DNA from: Nocardia pseudobrasiliensis NBRC 108224
GTDB lineage: Bacteria > Actinomycetota > Actinomycetes > Mycobacteriales > Mycobacteriaceae
Length of the DNA: 59,310 nucleotides
Assembly (NCBI RefSeq): GCF_001613105.1
Contig: NZ_BDBS01000063.1
Coordinates: 1 to 59,310 of the forward strand
Direction: 5' to 3'
Shown here: positions 52,313 through 59,310 of the stretch, one piece after another
Position numbering within the stretch: the stretch's first letter is position 1
How the letters are laid out: the number at the start of each line of letters is the position of its first letter
Notes under the pieces: generated by a model
What the model was told of the DNA's origin: nothing
What the model saw: only the letters and a program-made list of their open reading frames with translations
The model's database searches: none
Translations under genes and position numbers: made by a program

Positions 52313-52924
52313 ATGGCCGACGACCTTCCCGGAATGGTCCGACTGCGCGATCGACGCGAGGCGCTCACGCTGCGGACCGTGCTCACCGCCGCCCGGCGAC
52401 TGTTCGCCGAACGTGGTTACGCGCGCACGCCTATTCGGCTGATCGCGCAGGAGGCGGGCGTCGTGCCGCAGACCATCTACGCGCATTTCGGCTCGAAGGC
52501 CGGTGTGCTGGCGGGACTGGTCGATCTGCTCGACGACGAGACCGGAATGCCCGATCTGATCGCCGCGGCGAACGAAAGCGCCGATCCCACAGAACTTCTG
52601 GGCCTGCTGGCCGCCGCGGCGCGCCGGGTGCGCGAGCGCTGCGGCGATATCGTCGTCATGCTCGACTCGGGCGCGGCGGTGGATCCGGATATCGCGGCCA
52701 CGCGGGTCGAGGGCGCGCGGCGCAATCGGCTCGGGGTCGAGCACATCGTCGGGCGGGTGCGCGCCGCCGGTGTCGAGGTCGCGCCGCGCGCGGTCGATGT
52801 GGCGGTCGCGCTGATGAGCCCGGGCGTGCACGACAGCCTGGTTCTCGACGCGGGGTGGTCCTACGACGACTACGAGAAGTGGCTCACCGCAATGCTCGTC
52901 GACGCCGTCGTCGCGGGCGACTGA
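52313..52924 (+). CDS. TetR-family regulator
   Basis: A 203-aa TetR protein with HTH TPIRLIAQEAGVVPQTIYAHFGSK (about residues 41-64). CGGAGG precedes ATG 52313. Likely represses itself and the divergent SnoaL-like gene through the palindrome at 52285-52301. Ends 4 nt before the convergent methyltransferase gene. Confidence 0.9.
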   Translation: MADDLPGMVRLRDRREALTLRTVLTAARRLFAERGYARTPIRLIAQEAGVVPQTIYAHFGSKAGVLAGLVDLLDDETGMPDLIAAANESADPTELLGLLAAAARRVRERCGDIVVMLDSGAAVDPDIAATRVEGARRNRLGVEHIVGRVRAAGVEVAPRAVDVAVALMSPGVHDSLVLDAGWSYDDYEKWLTAMLVDAVVAGD

Positions 52925-52927
52925 ATC

Positions 52928-53806
52928 TCAGCGCGGCTTGTCGGCCACGACGGCGCGGCCGAGGCCGTGGACGCGCGCTCGATTCATCGCCACCGACAAT
53001 TCGTCGGCCACGGCGAGCAGATTCAGATCCGCCGACACCACGAGGCCGTGCGCCTCGACCAGCTCGCGCATCTGTTCCGGTGTCCATGCCGACAGCTGCG
53101 GCTCGTTCCGCAGCGGATTCTGCGCGCCCGCAAGCTTGCTGGACACCCGCAGCAGCAGTGGGCCCAGCCGACGGAAGTGACTCGGTGTCGGGTAGGTGGC
53201 GATCAATCGGCTGCCCGGCGAGGACAGTTCACTGATCACGGTCAGCGTCGAGGCCACCGCGGCGGCGGTCAGATAGTTCAGCACTCCCTCCCAGATCCAG
53301 GTCGTGGGAACGGATTCGCGGAATCCGGCCGATCGCAGCGCCGAATCCAGTTGGTCGCGGGTGAAATCCACCGGCACATAGGTGACCGATTTCGCGATCG
53401 GCTCGAGGCCGTCGACTCGATCGCGCTTATTCGCCTGCGACGCGGGATGATCCACCTCGAACACCTCGACGTCGGCCAGTTCCGGCATCCGCCACGCCCG
53501 TGCGTCCAACCCCGCGCCGAGGATTACCAGCTGTGAATTCCCCTGCGCGCGAACGGCTTCGTCGATGGGGACGGTCCGGGTGGCGAGTACCGTGGCAACC
53601 GAGCCGAGCAGCCCGTATTCGATCCGATCGCGCCCGCTGCGCGGCGGGGTCCCCGCGCGCACACCCTCGACCACGGCGCGTTCGTCCGCGCGCAGCAGCC
53701 GCATCGCGATCGGGTCCGCGAATCGGCCCACCGCCAACCGTCCGTCGGCGATCGCCCGCCCCTGGCACACCATCACCGCGGTCCGGCTCGCCTGTTTGTC
53801 CGCCAT
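52928..53806 (-). CDS. LCMT-family SAM-dependent methyltransferase (TIGR00027 type)
   Basis: A 292-aa methyltransferase of the actinobacterial leucine carboxyl methyltransferase-like family: QLVILGAGLDARAWRMPELADVEVFEVDHPASQANKRD (span about 93-130) with the Gly-rich SAM site, YVPVDFTRDQLDSAL, and PTTWIWEGVLNYLT. Many paralogs occur in mycobacteria and Nocardia; substrates are unknown. ATG 53806 is used, GTG 53812 is possible. Confidence 0.9.
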   Translation of the reverse strand: MADKQASRTAVMVCQGRAIADGRLAVGRFADPIAMRLLRADERAVVEGVRAGTPPRSGRDRIEYGLLGSVATVLATRTVPIDEAVRAQGNSQLVILGAGLDARAWRMPELADVEVFEVDHPASQANKRDRVDGLEPIAKSVTYVPVDFTRDQLDSALRSAGFRESVPTTWIWEGVLNYLTAAAVASTLTVISELSSPGSRLIATYPTPSHFRRLGPLLLRVSSKLAGAQNPLRNEPQLSAWTPEQMRELVEAHGLVVSADLNLLAVADELSVAMNRARVHGLGRAVVADKPR

Positions 53807-53843
53807 GGGCACCCATTATCTACAAGGCCCGGGCGGATTCGGC

Positions 53844-54620
53844 TCAGGCGGTGGCGTTCGGGCCGATCCAGTCGGCGAACAGTGTGTCGATACCGCCGGT
53901 GATCTGCTGGGTCGTCAGCCAGGCGTCGGTCTCGGCGGCGAGCAGCGGATCGTTCTTGCGGAGCAGGAAGACCTTGCCGAACGAGTCGAACGGCCGATCC
54001 GGGTGCAGCACAACGAGTCCCGGATGCAGGCGGGTACGGTAGCGGCCCTCGACCGAATCGGTGACGAAGACGTCGGCATTGCCCTGGGTGATCTGATCGA
54101 AGATCGTCACATTGTCCGGCCACAGGGTCAGTTGGGCGTCGGGGAAGTTGCGGCGGGCGAAATCCTCGTTGGTGCCACCGCGATTGACGATCACGCGGAC
54201 CTCGGGGCGGTTGATCTGCTCGATGGTCGCGTACCTGTCGGCGTCCTCGGCGCGGGTGATCGGGGCCTTGCCGTCGGTGCCGTAGGTGCGGGAGAAGTCG
54301 GCGAAGGCGCGCCGGGCCGGAGAATCGGAGATGCCGCCCGCGGCCAGATCGCAGTTCAGGGCGGCGAAGTCGGTTTTCATCGACGCCCAGGTGGTCGGCA
54401 CGAAGTGGATCGGGCGCTGTAGGAGCTCGGCCAGGCCGCGGGTCAGGTCGATATCGATGCCGCGGTATCCGTCGTCGCCGTCGGCCACCGTATAGGGCGG
54501 GTAGTCACCTGTGGTGCATACCCGCAGTTCCGGTGCGGGCTGGGCGTGCGCCGGAATGGCCACGGCGACAAGGGAGATCGCGGCGGCCGCGAGTGCGGCC
54601 GCGAACCGTCGGGATGCCAT
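53844..54620 (-). CDS. Secreted PheC-like cyclohexadienyl/arogenate dehydratase
   Basis: A 258-aa exported protein, signal peptide MASRRFAAALAAAAISLVAV ending AHA-Q. The solute-binding-protein fold carries the PheC pattern: RVCTTGDYPPYT, YRGIDIDLTRGLAELL, DGKAPITR, VNRGGTNEDFARRNF, PDNVTIFDQITQGNADVF, VTDSVEGRYRTRLHPGL. This matches Pseudomonas PheC along the whole length, including the Asp188/Glu191 pair, better than amino-acid binders. PheC converts prephenate or arogenate to phenylpyruvate or phenylalanine in the periplasm. The NPGGTNE Pro is Arg here. No ABC permease adjoins. A binding protein is the alternative. Confidence 0.75.
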   Translation of the reverse strand: MASRRFAAALAAAAISLVAVAIPAHAQPAPELRVCTTGDYPPYTVADGDDGYRGIDIDLTRGLAELLQRPIHFVPTTWASMKTDFAALNCDLAAGGISDSPARRAFADFSRTYGTDGKAPITRAEDADRYATIEQINRPEVRVIVNRGGTNEDFARRNFPDAQLTLWPDNVTIFDQITQGNADVFVTDSVEGRYRTRLHPGLVVLHPDRPFDSFGKVFLLRKNDPLLAAETDAWLTTQQITGGIDTLFADWIGPNATA

Positions 54621-54622
54621 GC

Positions 54623-54967
54623 TCAGCGCTCGTTGCGCGCCTTGGGGAAACGGCTCTGCCGGGCGACCCAGCCCGCCATCTTGGCCCAGTGACCCTTGGC
54701 GGGGTCGGCGGCGGCGCTGAGGTCGCGGTCCCAGTGCTCGGTTTCGGCGAGACCCTCGACCGCCTCGACCACGGCCTTGGCGGTCGCCAGATCGTCGACG
54801 ACGCGATCGCCGAGTACGCCGTCGGCGCCGACGAGGGTGATCCGCACGCCGATGCGGCCGATCGGCTGCAGGACGGCGGTCGCCGAACCACCATGGGCGG
54901 CGACGAACTTGCGCACCGAATCGGTGAGGGTGGACGACGGCTTGGTCGCGGTGGCGGTGTCGGTCAT
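54623..54967 (-). CDS. Conserved actinobacterial protein of unknown function
   Basis: A 114-aa soluble protein: VRKFVAAHGGSATAVLQPIG, IGRIGVRITLVGADGVLGDR, VVDDLATAKAVVEAVEGLAE. I recognise the pattern as a conserved mycobacterial/Nocardia hypothetical but no domain. ATG 54967 is used; an upstream in-frame ATG at 55003 would add 12 residues. It ends 2 nt before the pheC-like start, so both are probably co-transcribed. Confidence 0.75.
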   Translation of the reverse strand: MTDTATATKPSSTLTDSVRKFVAAHGGSATAVLQPIGRIGVRITLVGADGVLGDRVVDDLATAKAVVEAVEGLAETEHWDRDLSAAADPAKGHWAKMAGWVARQSRFPKARNER

Positions 54968-55050
54968 GCCGATCAGTTTACCGATGGGTAACGTAGCGTC
55001 CACTGGGCGCTGCGGGACGGCCGCTCGATCGGGGTGTAGAACTGGATTCC

Positions 55051-56016
55051 ATGCGCGCCATTCAGGTTTCCGAGCACGGCGGTCCCGAGGTCCTGAAGTA
55101 CTCGGAGCTGCCCGATCCGCAGCCCGGACCCGGTCAGCTGCTGGTGCGGACCGATGCGATCGGCATCAACTACATCGATACCTATATCCGCACGGGCGCG
55201 TATCCGCAGGAGGTGCCGTATGTGCCCGGCGCGGAGGGGACCGGTGTCATCACCGCCCTGGGGTCGGATGTGACGGAATTCGAGGTCGGCGCGCGGGTCG
55301 CGTGGGCGGCCGCGCCGGGCAGTTACGCCGAGCAGGTGTTGGTGCCGGCGCATGCCGCGGTTCCGGTGCCCGACGGGGTCGAACCCGCGGTCGCGGCCTC
55401 GGCGCTGCTACAGGGTATGACCGCGCACTATCTGATCGAGACGGTCTATCACGCCGAATCCGGTGACACCGTGCTGGTGCACGCGGGCGCGGGCGGCGTG
55501 GGCCTGCTGCTGACCCAGCTGGCGACCGCCAGGGGCGTGCGCGTGATCACGACCGTCTCCACCGATGAGAAGGAGGCGCTCTCGCGCGGGGCGGGCGCGG
55601 CCGAGGTGCTGCGCTACGGCGACGATCTCGCCGAGCGGGTCCGCGAACTCACCGACGGCGAGGGCGTCGCCGCGGTCTACGACGGCGTCGGCCAGGCCAC
55701 CTTCGAAGCCAGCCTGGCATCCCTGCGCATCCGCGGCATGCTCGCCCTGTTCGGCGCGGCCAGCGGCCCGGTCCCACCCTTCGACCTGCAACGCCTCAAC
55801 CGCGCGGGTTCCCTGTTCGTCACCCGCCCCACCCTCGCCCACTACACCCGCACCCGCGACGAATTGCTCTGGCGCGCAGGCGATATCTTCACCGCGATAG
55901 CGAAGGGCACCCTCGACCTCCGAGTCGGCGCCACCTACCCCCTCGCGGAAGCCGAACGCGCCCACCGAGACCTGGAGTCCCGCAAAACAACCGGCTCGAT
56001 CGTCCTACTCCCCTGA
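55051..56016 (+). CDS. qor: NADPH:quinone oxidoreductase (QorA-type MDR)
   Basis: A 321-aa zinc-free medium-chain reductase: MRAIQVSEHGGPEVLKYSEL start, GINYIDTYIRTGAYP, and NADPH fold VLVHAGAGGVGLLLTQLA. Reduces quinones or reactive alkenals. Place and orientation relative to ctaA agree with Rv1454c. From about 55.68 kb to its end the coding strand becomes strikingly C-rich, as does the repeat array that follows. Confidence 0.93.
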   Translation: MRAIQVSEHGGPEVLKYSELPDPQPGPGQLLVRTDAIGINYIDTYIRTGAYPQEVPYVPGAEGTGVITALGSDVTEFEVGARVAWAAAPGSYAEQVLVPAHAAVPVPDGVEPAVAASALLQGMTAHYLIETVYHAESGDTVLVHAGAGGVGLLLTQLATARGVRVITTVSTDEKEALSRGAGAAEVLRYGDDLAERVRELTDGEGVAAVYDGVGQATFEASLASLRIRGMLALFGAASGPVPPFDLQRLNRAGSLFVTRPTLAHYTRTRDELLWRAGDIFTAIAKGTLDLRVGATYPLAEAERAHRDLESRKTTGSIVLLP

Positions 56017-56106
56017 CCGCCCCCACCTCAGATCCCCCAGCGCGCCCATCCACGCGCCTCCTCCGAGAGTCTGCCGCGCCCGCCCTCGGATGACCACTCC
56101 CCGATC

Positions 56107-56345
56107 CCGGCACGCCCACCACCACGATTTCGGCGCGCCCGCTCCCTCATCTCGGCGCGCCCATTTTCTAGTCCCGGTGCGCCCGCTCCCCTTGTCCCGG
56201 GCGCGCCCACTCCCCTTGTCCCGGCGCGCCCACTCCCCCTGTCCCGGCGCGCCCACTCCCCCTGTCCCGGCGCGCCCACTCCCCCTGTCCCGGCGCGCCC
56301 ACTCCCCCTGTCCCGGCGCGCCCACTCCCCCTGTCCCGGCGCGCT
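56107..56345. repeat. 23-bp minisatellite between qor and a TetR gene
   Basis: Five identical 23-nt units in a row (56221-56335; each begins CCGGCGCGCCCACTCCCCCT and ends GTC), preceded by four or five units of 22-24 nt with increasing changes (56107-56220) and a truncated last unit from 56336. The unit core GGCGCGCC is palindromic. The noncoding 340-nt gap holds little else; more eroded similar blocks (GCGCGCCCATCC) start near 56040. No spacers, so not CRISPR. Confidence 0.95.
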
Positions 56346-56356
56346 TTTCGCCGGGA

Positions 56357-56956
56357 TCAACAATCGCGGCCGGTAAGCCCCCGATAGATGAATCGGGTCA
56401 AGCCGTCGACCGCCTCGGCGTCGGTCAGGCGCACCGTGCCCTCCTCCACGGCCTCGAGCAGGCCGTGGACCATGAGGAACATCATGGCCAGGCTGGCTTC
56501 GGGGGTGCTGGGTAGGTGGAGGCCCGCCGCGTCGAAGCCGTCGAGGTGGTCGGAGAGTTCGGCGCGTTCCTCGGCGGCGAAACGGGCTGCCAGGTGGGCA
56601 AATTCGTCGTTGACCAAGGCGGCCTGATTCATTGCGCGCAGGGTCGGCCAGTGGCGGCGCGCGAAACCCCAATAGGTGCGGACGTGGTAGCGGACCGCGG
56701 CCGGATCGGTGAAGTCGGGGCTGTGCTCGTCCTGGTCGGCGGCGGTATCCCCGTCGGCGGCGAAGTCCTCCAGCAGCGCCTGCAGTAGTTCTTCCTTGCT
56801 GGCGAAGTGGTTGTAGAACGAGCCCGCCGCACGCCCGGCGGCCGCGGTGATGTCGGTGATCTTGGTGTTCAGATATCCGCGCTCGGCGAACAACCGACGC
56901 GCGGCATCCTTCAGCGCCTGCTCGGTCTCGGCCGACTGCTCCTTGCGGCGTGCCAT
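56357..56956 (-). CDS. TetR-family regulator of the FAD monooxygenase
   Basis: A 199-aa TetR protein, HTH ITDITAAAGRAAGSFYNHFASKE at about 36-58. GGAAGGTGAG precedes ATG 56956. Divergent from the FAD monooxygenase gene; tandem palindromes cover the shared promoter region, so it probably represses both. Confidence 0.9.
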   Translation of the reverse strand: MARRKEQSAETEQALKDAARRLFAERGYLNTKITDITAAAGRAAGSFYNHFASKEELLQALLEDFAADGDTAADQDEHSPDFTDPAAVRYHVRTYWGFARRHWPTLRAMNQAALVNDEFAHLAARFAAEERAELSDHLDGFDAAGLHLPSTPEASLAMMFLMVHGLLEAVEEGTVRLTDAEAVDGLTRFIYRGLTGRDC

Positions 56957-56969
56957 TCTCACCTTCCCG

Positions 56970-56999
56970 TTGACAGCGGACCCTACCAATCACAATACT
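56970..56999 (+). promoter_or_regulatory. Promoter of the FAD monooxygenase gene
   Basis: TTGACA (56970-56975) followed after 18 nt by AATACT (56994-56999), a -35/-10 pair of ordinary vegetative type. The -10 touches the first operator palindrome. Confidence 0.6.
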
Positions 57000-57027
57000 G
57001 AATCCAGATTCAGTGAATACAGATTCA
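56997..57027. promoter_or_regulatory. Double TetR operator upstream of FAD monooxygenase
   Basis: ACTGAATC-CA-GATTCAGT (56997-57014) is a perfect 8-bp dyad. A second, weaker dyad TGAAT-ACAG-ATTCA (57014-57027) follows directly. Two repressor dimers could bind side by side between promoter and gene. Confidence 0.8.
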
Positions 57028-57041
57028 ACATTGGAGGACCG

Positions 57042-58469
57042 GTGTTTCCCCAGGTACTCATCGCAGGCGCCGGACCGACCGGTCTCACCCTCGGCATCGA
57101 ACTGGCCCGTCGCGGCGTCGCGATCCGGATCGTGGACAGGGTCGCGGACCACTTCAACGGCTCACGCGGCGACGGCATCCAACCACGCACCCTCGAGGTC
57201 TTCGACGACCTCGGCGTGCTCGACGCGGTGCTGACCGCGGGCGAGGATGTCGCGCCGATGAAGATCTCGATCGACGGCCAGATCGTGGGCGAGCGGCGCC
57301 GCACCGAATTGCGGGAGCCGAGTCCGGCCACACCGCATCCGAATCCCTGGGTGCTGGGCCAGTCCCAGGTCGAGCGCATTCTGCGCGAGCGACTGGCCGA
57401 ACTCGGCGTGAAGGTCGAATTGTCCACGGCCGTGGCCGGACTCGAGCAGGACGCCGACGGCGTGACGGTCACGCTCCACAAACCGGGCGGTACCGAAACC
57501 GTGCGGGCGGACTACCTCGTCGGCGCGGACGGCGGCGCGAGCACGGTGCGCAAGGCCGTGGGCATCGCCTTCGAGGGCGTCACCGACGAATCGCTGCGCA
57601 TGCTGATCGGCGATGTGCGCGCCGATGTTCTGGATCACGCCTACGGTTACTGGTTCGCCCGAGGCGAGGCCCCCACGGAAGGCATCGCGCTCACTCCGCT
57701 GCCGGGAGATCGACTGTTCCAATTCTCCGGACCGCTGAACGAGGAGCACCCGACCCGCGAGATCATGCAGGCCGCCCTCGACCACTACTCCGGCCGCACC
57801 GACATCGTGCTCGGCGAGCCGGTCTGGGCCTCGGCGTGGCGGCCGAATATCCGCCTGGCGCAACGGTTCCGGTCCGGCCGGGTGTTCCTGGCCGGGGACG
57901 CGGCGCACGCCCATCCGCCGACCGGCGGACAGGGTATGAACACCGGCGTGCAGGATGCCTACAACCTCGGTTGGAAGCTCGCGGCCGCCCTCGACGGCCG
58001 CGCGGAGCTGCTGGACACCTACGACACCGAGCGGCGCGCGGTGGCGGCGCGGGTGCTGGGTCTGAGTACCGATCTGCTCGACCGGCAGGTCGCGGGCGAC
58101 GAATCGGCGATGCGCCGCGACGCGGACACCTTTGGATTGAACATCAGCTACCGGTCCGGCGATGTGGCCGGTGCGCTGGTCGCCGGTGATCGCGCGCCGG
58201 ATTCCGTCCTGCGCGCCGCCGACGGCAGCACCGTGCGACTGTTCGATCTGTTCCGCGGCCCGCACGCGACGCTGCTGACATTCGACGCGCCCGCCGAACC
58301 GGCCGCCGAGGGCGTGCGCGGCTATGCGATCGTCTCGCCGGACCGCACGCCCGCCGCCGGGGAATTCCTCGCCGTGGACGGCCACGCCTTCGCCGACTAC
58401 GCCGCCTCGCCGGGGACCCGGATCCTGGTCCGGCCCGACGGTTACCTGGCCTGGCGGCGCGAGGACTGA
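57042..58469 (+). CDS. FAD-dependent aromatic-type monooxygenase
   Basis: A 475-aa class A flavoprotein monooxygenase: VLIAGAGPTGLTLGIELARR (FAD GxGxxG), SRGDGIQPRTLEVFDDLG, YLVGADGGASTVRKAVGI (DG motif), GRVFLAGDAAHAHPPTGGQG and NTGVQDAYNLGWKLAAAL, then a thioredoxin-like C-terminal domain. It resembles phenol/polyketide hydroxylases and rifampicin monooxygenase; substrate unknown. GTG 57042 with GGAGG (57033-57037). Under a clear promoter with TetR operators, suggesting induction by the compound it oxidises. Confidence 0.9.
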   Translation: MFPQVLIAGAGPTGLTLGIELARRGVAIRIVDRVADHFNGSRGDGIQPRTLEVFDDLGVLDAVLTAGEDVAPMKISIDGQIVGERRRTELREPSPATPHPNPWVLGQSQVERILRERLAELGVKVELSTAVAGLEQDADGVTVTLHKPGGTETVRADYLVGADGGASTVRKAVGIAFEGVTDESLRMLIGDVRADVLDHAYGYWFARGEAPTEGIALTPLPGDRLFQFSGPLNEEHPTREIMQAALDHYSGRTDIVLGEPVWASAWRPNIRLAQRFRSGRVFLAGDAAHAHPPTGGQGMNTGVQDAYNLGWKLAAALDGRAELLDTYDTERRAVAARVLGLSTDLLDRQVAGDESAMRRDADTFGLNISYRSGDVAGALVAGDRAPDSVLRAADGSTVRLFDLFRGPHATLLTFDAPAEPAAEGVRGYAIVSPDRTPAAGEFLAVDGHAFADYAASPGTRILVRPDGYLAWRRED

Positions 58470-58605
58470 CCCCCGCGTAACGCGACGGTACCGATGCTGG
58501 ATGATCTTTGCTGCCGCACAAGCCGATTCGCCCGGTTCCCCGGTACCGTGGTCGAACGACCGCTCCGCGGCCGACAGATGAGGCATCGATCAGGGGTTGA
58601 TCACG

Positions 58606-59310
58606 ATGTTGGTGAAGGTCCGCAACGACGACCCGTCGCGCCTGTCCGCCACCGAACGGACGGTGGTGAACTGGTTGAAGTCGTGGACCGGGGCGCATGC
58701 GCTGCCCGGTATCGCGGTGGTGAAGGCGGCCGGTATCGATGCGATCGTGTGGACGCCCAAGATATGCGTGGTGATGACGGTCAAGGGGTTCGTCGAGCGG
58801 GTCAACGGCCCGCTGACCGTCGATGCGGACGACCCGTGGATGATCGACGGCAGGGTCGCCCCGCTCGAAGGCGTCGAATACGGAACCGAGCCGATGGCCG
58901 AGATCCGCGACCGCACCGAGGAGATCCGGCAGCTGCTGCGCGCCGCGCCGGGCCGCGAGGGTGTGGGGGTGATCGGCATCGTGCTGGTCATCCCGCAACT
59001 GGGCACCCGGGTTTCCCTGGACAAGGGTCCGCTGCCGGACGATATCGACGTGGTCGTCGGTGACGGACCGTCCTCGCTGCGTTCGCATTTCACCCGCATC
59101 ACCGCCGACACACCTGATTCCTGGAATGCCGCCCAGGTGGGCCAGGCTCTCGGCGCCCTCGGATTCGCCGCCGCCGCAACCTATTCCGATCTCACCGCCG
59201 AGGGCTTCCCCGCTCCCCGCGCCGACCGCACCCCACCGCGGCCCGCCGCGGCCCCGATGGACGCCCCCGTCTCCCAGCCCGTGGCCGCCGCTCCCATCCC
59301 CGCCCGGACG
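58606..59310 (+). CDS. Actinobacterial protein of unknown function (3' end outside window)
   Basis: An open frame from ATG 58606 runs to the right edge without a stop (235 codons visible). It starts MLVKVRNDDPSRLSATERTV and has WLKSWTGAHALPGIAVVKAA, VWTPKICVVMTVKGFVERVN, VIGIVLVIPQLGTRVSL, then from about residue 205 a Pro/Ala-rich stretch. The order of strands around IVWTPKICVVMTVKGF recalls NERD-like nuclease-related domains, but I cannot name it surely. AGGGG precedes the ATG. No promoter or other feature is clear in 58470-58605. Confidence 0.7.
   Translation, partial: MLVKVRNDDPSRLSATERTVVNWLKSWTGAHALPGIAVVKAAGIDAIVWTPKICVVMTVKGFVERVNGPLTVDADDPWMIDGRVAPLEGVEYGTEPMAEIRDRTEEIRQLLRAAPGREGVGVIGIVLVIPQLGTRVSLDKGPLPDDIDVVVGDGPSSLRSHFTRITADTPDSWNAAQVGQALGALGFAAAATYSDLTAEGFPAPRADRTPPRPAAAPMDAPVSQPVAAAPIPART

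Noticed and set aside
53844..54620. Ordinary polar amino-acid-binding protein
   Set aside because: Considered, but the whole-length PheC pattern and absence of transporter genes make the dehydratase call more likely; kept as the alternative.
56107..56345. CRISPR array
   Set aside because: Units are directly adjacent with no spacers and no cas genes are near; it is a minisatellite.

Overview
The window is GC-rich, densely packed actinobacterial DNA. It combines an actinobacterial SUF iron-sulfur operon, MptB-type mannosyltransferases (used for lipomannan cores in mycolate-containing genera), Ku, lipobox proteins and many GTG starts. The gene order around the SUF operon (qor, ctaA, ABC transporter, mptB, sufR, sufBDCSU, sufT) matches the Mycobacterium tuberculosis Rv1454c-Rv1466 neighbourhood as I know it. 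The flexible flanks look more like Nocardia than Mycobacterium. My best guess is Nocardia or a close relative; no rRNA gene is present to confirm it.

Left part (1-29.8 kb). It begins with the end of a Pro/Thr-rich protein, a SnoaL-like protein and a secreted GH18 chitinase closed by a strong terminator. A five-gene Ugp-type importer operon follows, with a metallophosphoesterase inside it (3.3-8.4 kb). Then come lipoproteins, a LysR regulator, an AurF-type diiron oxygenase, and a carotenoid-oxygenase/SnoaL/TetR operon divergent from a large LuxR-type ATPase regulator. An extra MptB-type mannosyltransferase, a VOC protein, Ku, a GNAT enzyme and an RDD protein lead to a methionine-type ABC transporter with two divergent MetQ lipoproteins. 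A DUF6285/phosphotransferase/acyl-CoA dehydrogenase operon follows. Next is a KamB/NpmA-like 16S rRNA A1408 methyltransferase interrupted by an in-frame stop, then a Uma2 protein.

Middle accessory part (29.7-38.4 kb). A TetR/MFS pair shares a palindromic operator. A leftward cluster encodes an IS701-like protein lacking its first catalytic acidic residues, an acyl-CoA-dehydrogenase-fold monooxygenase, a zinc-type dehydrogenase, a flavin reductase and a GMC oxidoreductase. This looks like an uncharacterised redox pathway. A long gene-poor stretch and a DUF4189 secreted protein follow.

Right part (38.5-59.3 kb). The SUF operon runs leftward from sufR to sufT and ends in a terminator preceded by a 22-bp tandem repeat. 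A candidate SufR operator overlaps the sufR start. sufD carries two in-frame insertions related to a short element found again after mptB. mptB, an ABC exporter pair and ctaA run rightward, with an MFS gene and mug between them on the other strand. Then come a zinc ribbon protein, a SnoaL/TetR pair with a perfect palindrome, a methyltransferase, a secreted PheC-like cyclohexadienyl dehydratase, a quinone oxidoreductase, a 23-bp minisatellite, a TetR/FAD-monooxygenase pair with a clear promoter-operator, and the start of an unknown protein cut by the window end.
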